Shown here: positions 27,879-35,347 of the stretch, one piece after another
How the letters are laid out: the number at the start of each line of letters is the position of its first letter
How positions within the stretch are numbered: the stretch's first letter is position 1
Assembly: GCF_015100155.1 (NCBI RefSeq)
Contig: NZ_JACKZA010000001.1
Span: forward strand, 186,001 to 250,000
Direction of reading: 5' to 3'
DNA from: Acidithiobacillus sp. HP-2
GTDB lineage: Bacteria; Pseudomonadota; Gammaproteobacteria; Acidithiobacillales; Acidithiobacillaceae
DNA length: 64,000 nucleotides
The notes under the pieces: generated by a model
The model's database searches: none
What the model saw: the letters and a program-made list of their open reading frames with translations, nothing else
Told to the model about the DNA's origin: nothing
Translations under genes and position numbers: made by a program

Positions 27879-27883
27879 GCTTC

Positions 27884-29089
27884 CTACTCCTGACTCATTG
27901 AACCGCTGGGCAATGGCTGAGCAACCTGCCATAACGGCAGAAGCAGCACCAAGCAGGTACCGGGGGATACCTTTTCCAGCTCTATACTTCCCCCCATGGC
28001 CACCACAAAATTACGGGTAATGGCCAAACCCAATCCGGTACCATCCCGGCGTGTGGTATAAAATGGGATGAAAATCCTTTCCTGATCCGTTTCAGCAATA
28101 CCCGGGCCAAAATCCCGAATGCTCAGGCGTAAGGTACCCCGATTGACTTCTTCAAGCCTGATGCTGACTGACTGTCCAGCGTTGCTGAAAAGCAGCGCAT
28201 TATGCAGGACATTGGCCAATACGCTGACCCAGGCAGCCAGGGTTCCCGTCAAAAACCAGTCATCCCGTGCAACCCCAATCTCCAGAGTGACATTTTTTTG
28301 ACGAAAATGTGGATCCCATTCCCGCTGCAAGGTATGGAGAATTTCGATCAATGCCACAGAGCCACTTTCCTGCTCCGCACCGCGCAAAAAACGCAGCATG
28401 GCATCAATGGTCGCATCCAGATGTTGCAATCTCTCCAGCGCGCGCTGCTGTTGCCGCGCAAAATGTTCGGAACCACGTTCAAATTGCAGGTGTGAAACAG
28501 AGAGCAGCGCCGTGGCCAAAGGTGTGCGCAATTGATGCGCCAGTCCTGCCATCGTTTCTCCCATCGCAGCCAGACGTTCCCGTCGTTGGGCAGCCTCCTC
28601 ACGGGCGCGCGCCGCTGTCACATCCTGCAATAAAACCACCTGCCCCCCCCCGCCCGGCAACGCATTGACAGCAAGTGTCACCTGTACAGGCTGATCCCTG
28701 CCAGGACCACGCAGCAGCAACCACTCATTCCCGGAACCTGACATGGGTCTGGGTTGCAAGGCCTGCCAGTCCGAACCACGCAAATCCGCTCCCAGCAAAC
28801 GAATCGCTTCCGGATTCATTTCCACAATCAGCGCCGCATGATCCACCACCAATACCGCACCCGGGAGCATTTCCAGAAGCAAAGCAAGGCGTTCACGCAT
28901 TTGTTCCTTGGCTTGCAGTTCGGCACGAAGACGCACGTTCGCCTCGGCCAGCTCGGCAGAAAGACGTTGCACTTCCTGCTGCAGGGTACCGTAGGCTTCC
29001 GTCAGTTCTTGTGAGGTTTTGTTGAAGAGTTTGAAAGCTTCGATAAGGCTCGAAGCATCAGACAAGGGCGGAGAGCCAGCATCAGACAT
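27884..29089 (-). CDS. fleS: Flagellar sensor histidine kinase FleS
   Basis: A 401-residue cytosolic kinase. A coiled coil (about 15-75) is followed by a PAS domain (about 75-175), the phosphoacceptor helix GLAHQLRTPLATALLSVSHL and an ATPase domain with NVLHNALLFSNAGQ, DFGPGIAE and GTGLGLAI. No membrane helix is present, so the signal is internal. It starts in a TAATG overlap with the fleQ stop and is followed by fleR after 5 bases. The longer open frame to 29200 lies in fleQ and is not used. Confidence 0.93.
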   Translation of the reverse strand: MSDAGSPPLSDASSLIEAFKLFNKTSQELTEAYGTLQQEVQRLSAELAEANVRLRAELQAKEQMRERLALLLEMLPGAVLVVDHAALIVEMNPEAIRLLGADLRGSDWQALQPRPMSGSGNEWLLLRGPGRDQPVQVTLAVNALPGGGGQVVLLQDVTAARAREEAAQRRERLAAMGETMAGLAHQLRTPLATALLSVSHLQFERGSEHFARQQQRALERLQHLDATIDAMLRFLRGAEQESGSVALIEILHTLQREWDPHFRQKNVTLEIGVARDDWFLTGTLAAWVSVLANVLHNALLFSNAGQSVSIRLEEVNRGTLRLSIRDFGPGIAETDQERIFIPFYTTRRDGTGLGLAITRNFVVAMGGSIELEKVSPGTCLVLLLPLWQVAQPLPSGSMSQE

Positions 29090-30159
29090 TAATGATCCAT
29101 ATCCCTGATCGTGCTCAGTCCGTATTTTTTCAGTTTTTCGACCATAGTCGTCCTCCGCAAACCCAAACGTTCCGCAGCACGGGCAACCACCTGATCGCAC
29201 ATGGCCAACGCTTGCAGCAGGAATTCCTTTTCGATTTCTTCCAGATGCAATTTGAGATCAAAGGGCGGTTCCGGCAAGCTCACCGAAGGCTCTGCCCACA
29301 CGGCAGCAAGACTTTGCCGTTCATCCTGCAACTCCAAATTTTCCACACTGCGCATGCGGGCGGGCAGGTCTGCACAGGAAAGCTTTTCGCCGCCATGCAA
29401 AATCGCCAGTCGCTCTGCCAGATTGCGCAGCTCCCGGACATTCCCGGGCCAGTGGTAGGCATTCAAGGCCCGCAGGGAATCATCATCAAGGATGACAGAC
29501 AGATGACCTTCAGCGGTCAATTTGTCCATGAAATAGGCGAAGAGCAAATGAATATCACCCGGGCGATCGCGCAGGGGCGGCACGTGTACCGGAAAAACAT
29601 TCAGACGATAATACAGGTCTTCTCTGAAGCTGCCTTCCTGAATCCGCGCCTCCAGATTACGATGCGTAGCGGCCAGTATCCGCACATTGCTCACCAACAC
29701 CCGCGCACCGCCCACCCGTTCAAATTGTTTTTCCTGAAGCACACGCAGCAGTTTCACCTGCATTTGCGGACTCATTTCGGCAATTTCATCCAGAAAAAGA
29801 GTTCCACCCTCGGCCAGCTCAAAACGGCCTTTACGCGCGGCCAAAGCACCCGTAAAAGCTCCTTTTTCATGACCAAAGAGCTCACTTTCCATGAGTTCTT
29901 CGGGAATGGCCCCGCAGTTTACTGCCACAAAAGGCCCCTGACTACGCAGGGATTGTTGATGCAGACAGCGGGCGATGACTTCCTTGCCAGTACCCGATTC
30001 ACCCAGAATCAAGACGGTACTGTCTGTTTTTGCCACCTTGGCCAGCATCGCTGTCATGCGCTGAATAGACACACTGTTCCCAACCAGTCCGCAGCTTTCG
30101 CGCGACAGGCTGCGCCTCTCCAGAGTCGATCCGCTTTCCGTGCTTACTTCAGTGTACAT
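29089..30159 (-). CDS. fleQ: Flagellar master regulator FleQ lacking its receiver-like domain
   Basis: A 356-residue enhancer-binding protein: AAA+ domain from about residue 25 with Walker [27 protein letters not shown] (sigma-54 loop intact), LFLDEIAEM, arginine-finger region, and a C-terminal [23 protein letters not shown]. Pseudomonas FleQ is about 490 residues with an N-terminal REC-like domain; here that domain is absent. The protein starts [10 protein letters not shown] just before the ATPase. The FleQ identity rests on its HTH sequence and its position before fleSR. It could still bind c-di-GMP at the AAA+ domain, as FleQ does. Confidence 0.88.
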   Translation of the reverse strand: MYTEVSTESGSTLERRSLSRESCGLVGNSVSIQRMTAMLAKVAKTDSTVLILGESGTGKEVIARCLHQQSLRSQGPFVAVNCGAIPEELMESELFGHEKGAFTGALAARKGRFELAEGGTLFLDEIAEMSPQMQVKLLRVLQEKQFERVGGARVLVSNVRILAATHRNLEARIQEGSFREDLYYRLNVFPVHVPPLRDRPGDIHLLFAYFMDKLTAEGHLSVILDDDSLRALNAYHWPGNVRELRNLAERLAILHGGEKLSCADLPARMRSVENLELQDERQSLAAVWAEPSVSLPEPPFDLKLHLEEIEKEFLLQALAMCDQVVARAAERLGLRRTTMVEKLKKYGLSTIRDMDH

Positions 30160-30171
30160 AACAAACGCCTG

Positions 30172-30735
30172 TCATTCTGCGGAAAAATGATGATGATCCT
30201 TTTGCCGCGCTATGGAACGCCGATGATGACGGAATATTAGTCGATCTAATGATTCTTGCACGCGTGCGTCTAGCTGAAAGTGCAAATGATAACGGAATAG
30301 CGTTTCTGCGCTTGCCTCTGGCTGAGTCACTGACATCTGGAGGGTGCCCGGAAGAAACAGCGGCATGGCAATCCTGGGGCGCAAAAAAAGGGCCACACAA
30401 ACCGGGCCATTCTCATGGGGAAACCCTGCCGGAGATGCTGTCTCCCAATACAAATCCTCTGCGCCCAGCGCGCAGGAATAACATGGTGGCAAAGGTTCCA
30501 GCCCTTGTATGCCCTTACCCACCAGGAGCAGCAGCAAATCGATTTTGGTTTCCAGGCTGCTGATGGCTTCCCGGCTATCATCTTCCACGAGCAAGTGATC
30601 ATCCATCACCAGCAACGCTTTAAGAAGCGCCATGTTATCCAGCATCAGACGACCGCGTCGCGCAGTGTCTACTTCACCCTTCTCCAGACGCAGGGGAAGC
30701 ACATCTTCCAGTACGACGGCATGCTGCTCCAGCAT
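30172..30735 (-). CDS. PilZ-like protein next to fleQ (atypical)
   Basis: A 187-residue protein that starts LEQHAVVLEDVLPLRL and has a beta-rich middle plus a C-terminal helix with FRHHRRSIARQKDHHH. The layout and the terminal RRxIARQ helix are like atypical PilZ-domain proteins of flagellar loci. However, I cannot find the RxxxR and D/NxSxxG c-di-GMP motifs, so binding is doubtful. GGGAG sits before ATG 30735. The gene lies between fliS and fleQ with 12 bases to fleQ, so it is co-transcribed. The family assignment is tentative. Confidence 0.5.
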   Translation of the reverse strand: MLEQHAVVLEDVLPLRLEKGEVDTARRGRLMLDNMALLKALLVMDDHLLVEDDSREAISSLETKIDLLLLLVGKGIQGLEPLPPCYSCALGAEDLYWETASPAGFPHENGPVCVALFLRPRIAMPLFLPGTLQMSVTQPEASAETLFRYHLHFQLDARVQESLDRLIFRHHRRSIARQKDHHHFSAE

Positions 30736-30767
30736 CAGTCACTCCCTAACATGCGGAAAGTTATGCC

Positions 30768-31148
30768 TCAGGAATGACTCAGCAGCCCCCTCCATGCATC
30801 GCGCAAATCTATCAGCACCGGCTGGCAGGCATCCAGCGCCTGCAAATCATCAAAAATATTGGCTTGTGCCAACTGATTTAACAGGAAACGATAAAGACTG
30901 TCGAGATTTTTGGCAATTTCACCGCCCTCCTGAAAATTCACGCTGGCTAAAAGATGCGCGGTCAACTGGTAGGCCTTGTCCATGGAAACGGCCTTGGCAC
31001 TAATGTCCATAGCTTGAATCGCCAAACGAGCGCGCCGTATATATTCCAGTACACCTTCCAGACCTAACAAAACCAGCCGATCACTGGAAACCCCCTGATT
31101 GCCAACCTGCTTATAAGCCTGCATGGCCGCTGCTGTTGCTACACTCAT
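30768..31148 (-). CDS. fliS: Flagellin export chaperone FliS
   Basis: A 126-residue helical bundle starting with the typical AMQAYKQVGNQGV and including LVLLGLEGVLEYIRRARLAI, AYQLTAHLLASVNFQEGGEI and LYRFLLNQLAQANI. It binds the flagellin C-terminal helix and prevents polymerisation in the cytosol; in FliW-containing bacteria it also influences FliW release. It lies 15 bases after fliD. A divergent paralogue heads the motAB operon. Confidence 0.95.
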   Translation of the reverse strand: MSVATAAAMQAYKQVGNQGVSSDRLVLLGLEGVLEYIRRARLAIQAMDISAKAVSMDKAYQLTAHLLASVNFQEGGEIAKNLDSLYRFLLNQLAQANIFDDLQALDACQPVLIDLRDAWRGLLSHS

Positions 31149-31163
31149 GGCCTAAAACCTCCC

Positions 31164-33113
31164 TTAACTACTGGAGCTCGAACTGGAACTGGACGAGCTG
31201 GAACTGTTGGAAGAATAAAATGCATTCAGATACTGACCGGTAGACTGCAGAGAAGACAGTTGTGACTGCATGGCAGCAAACTGCTGGGTGAGCAAAGCGG
31301 TCTGATTGGAGGCTGACTGCTGCAGCGTCGTAATTTGCGCACCCAAGCCATTAATGGAAGAGGTAATGCCATTCTGTGCGGCGCTCACAAAACCACTTTG
31401 GGCATTCAGCGCCGAACTCAAAAGCGCAGTCATCTGTTGATACAACCCCTGACTGAGGGTTACCGAACCAAGATTGCCGGTGCTGTTTCCGGTAATGCTG
31501 ACCTGTAAACCCGAAGCATTCCCCGGTCCGGTCACCGTCAGGGTCTGACCGGAACCGCTGGTACTTTGACCATTAATCGTCCCCGCCACATCGGTTCCGG
31601 TAGCCGTCAGCAGGCTGGTACCGATGCCTGTGCCGCCGGAACCTGCCGCCACATTAGATTGCACGGTAAAAGACTGGGCGCTTCCGTAAGCATTGGACTG
31701 CAATTCCAGATAACCATTATTGGCGCTGGCGGTAATGCCCGTCATTCCCGACTGCTGCAAGGTATCATTGATGGTATTGACGATATCATTGAGGGTGCTG
31801 CCCGAACTCAATGAAACCACCACCGAACTGGCCCCCGATCCAAAAGTCAGACTTTCGCTCTGAAGAATGCCACCGGAAGGAATGGCGGCACTCCCCGATG
31901 TGCTGGCCTGGGTCGCAGCCTGGCTCACATTAATGGCATAAGTCCCTGCCTGCGTTGCGCTGGTCGCCGTCAGATACTGGACATTGGCATTGCTGGTACT
32001 ACCCGCCTGACCAAACAGGCCCGCTACCGTATTGAAATCAGCAGAGAGAGCCGTACTCAAAGTGCCGGTATTCAGGCTGATCGTGCCACTGCTGGTGAGT
32101 CCCAAACCCACACTGCCAAGGGAGTTATACGAACTACCCGAAGAGATCCCGATACCCTGTCCGGAAATCATATCCAGCAACTGGGTACGCAAACCCTGCA
32201 CCGAAGCATCACCCAACAAGGGGCCGCCAGAACCAGCCTGAGCATTATAGGCGGTCAACTGGTTGATGGTACCCATGGTCTTATTGAAAGCGCTCACAAA
32301 GCTCTGCACGCCCGACACAAAACCACTATTACTGCTGGAAACCTGCAGGGTTGCACTACCGCTGGCCTGCAGCAAATTGAGCGTCACCCCGGGAATGGCA
32401 CCGGAAATCGTATTGGTCGCACTGGTAACCGGCAAACCGTTAATGCTGACGCCAGCATTTTGAGCCTGTTGGCTCAAGGTCATGGAACCTGATGCACCAC
32501 TGCTGTAGCTGAGCGAAGATAAGCTGCCGGTTGCACCACTGGTACCCACTGAGAAAGCACTATTTACCCCCGTACCCTTTCCGGTCAATGTCAGGCGATA
32601 GCCCGTACCATCATAGACGACGGCGGCATTCACCCCGGTGTCGGCCTGATTAATGGCACTGGCAATACCATCCAGACTGTCATTGGAGGCGTTGATAGCC
32701 ACATTCTGGACAGCCCCACTACCCACCTGAAGTTGCAGGGTACCGGTACCCACTGAATTATTGGTGGCGCTGGTAAAATTGCTGGAATAAATACTCTGGG
32801 ACTGTGCAAGGACCATATTACTCAGACTGTAACTTCCCTGCGGCGCATTGGCTGAAGCCGAAGCCGAAGCTGCATTGTCATTGGAAAGAGTCACGCTGCG
32901 ATTATTGGTATTTCCCAGATTCTGCAAACTGCTCATGGCCGACTGCAAACCAGAAAGACTGCTTTGCAGGGTACCCCAGGCACTTAAAGTAGTTTGGTAA
33001 GATTGTTGCTGATTTTGCAGGATAGTAATAGGTGCCTGATAAGCCGCACTTAAATTCGTAATAAGTGACTGGACATCAATGCCACTGACCAAACCAGATA
33101 GTGAAGCGGTCAT
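31164..33113 (-). CDS. fliD: Flagellar filament cap protein FliD with poly-serine tail
   Basis: A 649-residue cap protein that folds exported flagellin at the tip. N-terminal FliD domain: SLSGLVSGIDVQSLITNLSA. The variable middle is Ser/Gly/Thr-rich. The C-terminal coiled region ends QSQLSSLQSTGQYLNAFYSS, after which the protein finishes with 13 consecutive serines encoded by a mixture of AGT, AGC, TCC and TCG. Typical FliD proteins end near the coiled region, so the tail is an addition. AGGAG precedes the ATG. The gene follows flaG. Confidence 0.94.
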   Translation of the reverse strand: MTASLSGLVSGIDVQSLITNLSAAYQAPITILQNQQQSYQTTLSAWGTLQSSLSGLQSAMSSLQNLGNTNNRSVTLSNDNAASASASANAPQGSYSLSNMVLAQSQSIYSSNFTSATNNSVGTGTLQLQVGSGAVQNVAINASNDSLDGIASAINQADTGVNAAVVYDGTGYRLTLTGKGTGVNSAFSVGTSGATGSLSSLSYSSGASGSMTLSQQAQNAGVSINGLPVTSATNTISGAIPGVTLNLLQASGSATLQVSSSNSGFVSGVQSFVSAFNKTMGTINQLTAYNAQAGSGGPLLGDASVQGLRTQLLDMISGQGIGISSGSSYNSLGSVGLGLTSSGTISLNTGTLSTALSADFNTVAGLFGQAGSTSNANVQYLTATSATQAGTYAINVSQAATQASTSGSAAIPSGGILQSESLTFGSGASSVVVSLSSGSTLNDIVNTINDTLQQSGMTGITASANNGYLELQSNAYGSAQSFTVQSNVAAGSGGTGIGTSLLTATGTDVAGTINGQSTSGSGQTLTVTGPGNASGLQVSITGNSTGNLGSVTLSQGLYQQMTALLSSALNAQSGFVSAAQNGITSSINGLGAQITTLQQSASNQTALLTQQFAAMQSQLSSLQSTGQYLNAFYSSNSSSSSSSSSSSSS

Positions 33114-33147
33114 AATCTTTACTCCTGCACAATAAATTTCAAAAAAT

Positions 33148-33555
33148 TCAGGCCTTAGTATTCATCAGGCTACCGGGTTGCAATGCGTCAACGGTTTCAG
33201 CACTTTTCACAACCTGTTCAGCCGGGACGTAATATTCAAAAAATGTTTGTTTGGTAACTTTATCACTCAGTTTCACCAGAACCTGTCCGGGATGGGTTCC
33301 GTCCGGGTCCAGACCAGCCTGTAAGGTAACAGAAGCACTTGCCGGTAAATTATTTTGTAATTTCTGAATAGCCTGTTGCACCTTTTCAGGTTGCAAGGTT
33401 ATGTTTTTGGGTGTTGTTGAAGTTATGTCCAAAGTATTTTGCTGTGCTGTTGGCGGTCGTGCCGGCGGAACATTCGCCTCTAACCCCTGCCGGGTATCTG
33501 CCACTGCGGCTCCCTGACCAGTTAGCGAACTGTTTGCAATAGAGAGCTTATCCAT
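33148..33555 (-). CDS. flaG: FlaG family flagellar protein
   Basis: A 135-residue protein: variable N-terminus, then the FlaG domain with VQQAIQKLQNNLPASASVTL, KVTKQTFFEYYVPAEQVVKS. FlaG influences filament length. ATG 33555 is chosen because GGAGA lies six bases upstream; ATG 33561 is too close to it. It sits between flagellin 1 and fliD, as in Pseudomonas and Aeromonas. Confidence 0.88.
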   Translation of the reverse strand: MDKLSIANSSLTGQGAAVADTRQGLEANVPPARPPTAQQNTLDITSTTPKNITLQPEKVQQAIQKLQNNLPASASVTLQAGLDPDGTHPGQVLVKLSDKVTKQTFFEYYVPAEQVVKSAETVDALQPGSLMNTKA

Positions 33556-33572
33556 GTCCATTCTCCACTGAT

Positions 33573-33603
33573 AAAACTCTCCCACCCTGCAGAAGTGGGA
33601 GAG
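33573..33603 (-). terminator. Rho-independent terminator after flagellin 1
   Basis: A perfect 9-bp stem CTCTCCCAC/GTGGGAGAG (33577-33585 with 33595-33603) is followed on the minus strand by TTTTAT. It separates the abundant flagellin message from flaG-fliD-fliS, which need read-through or an unseen promoter. The end of the hairpin is only about 18 bases from the flaG start. Confidence 0.85.
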
Positions 33604-33626
33604 AAACTGATTAAAGCATCATGACC

Positions 33627-35204
33627 TTAGGGCAGAAGCTTTAGGTAGCTCTGCTGCAAAGAGTTTTCCTGCGCCAGGGTAGAAATACCTGCCTGCTGCA
33701 GAATCTGATACTTGGTCAACTGCGAAGTCGCCTGCGCGATATTCGCATCCTGAACCACCGACTGCGCAGACTGCAGGTTGGTAGCCGTAGTCTGATCATT
33801 GGAGACCGAAGCCTGAATCCGGTTCTGGATGGCACCCAGACTACCGTTTTGCTGGTTCAGATAGTTGATGGCCTGATCGACAATACCAATAGCCTGCTGG
33901 GCACCGGCGGCGGTGGTGACGTTGATGTTTGATACCGCAGATCCACTCAAGCTGGTTGCCTGTGTACTAAAGCCTATGCTACCACCGTTGCCAATAGCGT
34001 AAGAGCTGGCGGAATTAAATTGCACCGCACCCTGAATCAAGGCATTTGCAGAACCGCTGGTGATGGCTGTCCCAACTAATGAAGCACCCGTTCCACTGAC
34101 CGCCTGTAACGAACCCGTTGATCCTGAAGCCAGTCCAGCACCACTCAGCGCCCCTCCACTGGTTACTCCTGCCGAAATGTTGATGTTGTTACCGTTCGCA
34201 TTGGTCAGCACTAATTCCGTTGTGCCATTGACAGTCTGCGTACCTGCCGATACACCAGTAACAGCCGCCTGATTATTGATGGCCGTGACCAGCGAACTAA
34301 TATTAGCCTGACCATTGGAACCCTGAGTGACATCTGCAGAAATATTAACTGCATTGGTTGGGGCACCACTACTACCATTACTGAGAGTAAAGGTGTATGT
34401 ACCTGCTGTAGCCGTAAATGCAACACTGGTATAAGCCTGAGCAGAAACACCAGTCTGTGCAGAAACACCGTTCACCGCAGCGGCAAGATTGGCGGCAGAC
34501 TCAGTCGAGGAATTTACACTCACTGAGGCGTTACCGACACTACCCTGAATGTTCAATGCCGAACCGGAAAGGAAGTTTCCCGCACCGCTACTGGTACTGA
34601 TTGTGAATGATCCACCAGCAGCATAACCACCCATCTGAAAAGATCCGCTGCTTGTGTATGCACCCCCTGATACAGTCGTAGAATAGTTACCCATTGAAGA
34701 GGTAGTTGTATCTCCAACCGCCACATTAATAATCTGGTTGGAGTTGGCACCTACCTGGAAGGCAGCACCCGCAAAAGTACCATCCAGCAGGTTTTGGCCA
34801 TTGAACTGGGTCTGGGTGGCAATGGTCTGCACCTGCGCCAACAATTGGCTGACCACGCCCTGCAGAGCCTGCCGGTCTGAAGTGGTGTTGGAAGCGTTAG
34901 CTGCCTGGACAGCCGTGGTGCGAATCTGCTGCAACAGGCTGGTCTGGTTCTGAATGGCACCTGTAGCGGTCTGAACCAGAGAAACGCCCTGGTTACCGTT
35001 GGAAACCGCCTGATTCAACCCGTTTATCTGGGTCTGAAAACGCTGGGCAATCGCGTAACCCGCAGGGTTATCCGCCGGGCCATTGATACTCTTGCCCGTG
35101 GACAACTGCTGAAGGTATGTATTGAGACTTCCTTGCGTACCATTTAATGCATTCAGCGTACTCAATGCTGAGGTATTGGTATTGATAATTCCTGAAATTG
35201 CCAT
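33627..35204 (-). CDS. fliC: Flagellin 1
   Basis: A 525-residue flagellin. The D0/D1 N-terminus (INTNTSALSTLNALNGTQGS; GYAIAQRFQTQINGLNQAVS) and C-terminus (SQLTKYQILQQAGISTLAQE) are canonical. The centre (about 180-425) is Ser/Thr/Gly/Ala-rich with flagellin-IN type segments. It shares near-identical ends with flagellin 2. Promoter: sigma-28 (35272-35299). The leader carries a GGA hairpin (35232-35245) and an AAAGGAGC Shine-Dalgarno. Its own terminator follows. Confidence 0.97.
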   Translation of the reverse strand: MAISGIINTNTSALSTLNALNGTQGSLNTYLQQLSTGKSINGPADNPAGYAIAQRFQTQINGLNQAVSNGNQGVSLVQTATGAIQNQTSLLQQIRTTAVQAANASNTTSDRQALQGVVSQLLAQVQTIATQTQFNGQNLLDGTFAGAAFQVGANSNQIINVAVGDTTTSSMGNYSTTVSGGAYTSSGSFQMGGYAAGGSFTISTSSGAGNFLSGSALNIQGSVGNASVSVNSSTESAANLAAAVNGVSAQTGVSAQAYTSVAFTATAGTYTFTLSNGSSGAPTNAVNISADVTQGSNGQANISSLVTAINNQAAVTGVSAGTQTVNGTTELVLTNANGNNINISAGVTSGGALSGAGLASGSTGSLQAVSGTGASLVGTAITSGSANALIQGAVQFNSASSYAIGNGGSIGFSTQATSLSGSAVSNINVTTAAGAQQAIGIVDQAINYLNQQNGSLGAIQNRIQASVSNDQTTATNLQSAQSVVQDANIAQATSQLTKYQILQQAGISTLAQENSLQQSYLKLLP

Positions 35205-35231
35205 GATCGTGCTCCTTTCTTAGGGTTGAAA

Positions 35232-35245
35232 TGGCATCCTTGCCA
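35232..35245 (-). promoter_or_regulatory. Candidate CsrA-binding hairpin in the flagellin 1 leader
   Basis: On the minus strand, TGGCA-AGGA-TGCCA overlaps itself as TGGCAAGGATGCCA: a stem closing on an AAGGAT loop. CsrA recognises ANGGA in a hairpin loop. A second GGA is the Shine-Dalgarno itself (35211-35216), with GGA triplets 24 bases apart. The layout is that of the CsrA-controlled hag leader of Bacillus subtilis. Confidence 0.6.
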
Positions 35246-35271
35246 AGCTGTACTTACTTCGTACATTCCCT

Positions 35272-35299
35272 ATAACGACACTCCAGCGAAAAAACTTGA
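35272..35299 (-). promoter_or_regulatory. Sigma-28 promoter of flagellin 1
   Basis: TCAAGTTT (35292-35299), 12 bases, GTCGTTAT (35272-35279). The predicted start gives a leader of about 65 bases that includes the GGA hairpin. Confidence 0.7.
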
Positions 35300-35318
35300 A
35301 TCGACTCAGTTAGTGGGG

Positions 35319-35339
35319 AAGCGATGATGTTTATCGCTT
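35319..35339 (-). terminator. Stem-loop downstream of flagellin 2 (weak terminator or processing site)
   Basis: AAGCGAT/ATCGCTT (35319-35325 with 35333-35339) around a 7-base loop, 9 bases after the flagellin 2 stop. It is followed by CCCC, not T, so it is not a classic rho-independent terminator. Confidence 0.4.
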
Positions 35340-35347
35340 TGAACATC

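Noticed and set aside
29092-30240. 382-codon open frame on the plus strand opposite fleQ
   Set aside because: It is antisense to a clear AAA+ protein, has no ribosome site and resembles no family; open because of the codon use of fleQ.
31164-31206. Serine run in fliD as a slippage-prone phase-variation tract
   Set aside because: The codons are mixed (AGT, AGC, TCC, TCG), so there is no simple repeat to slip.
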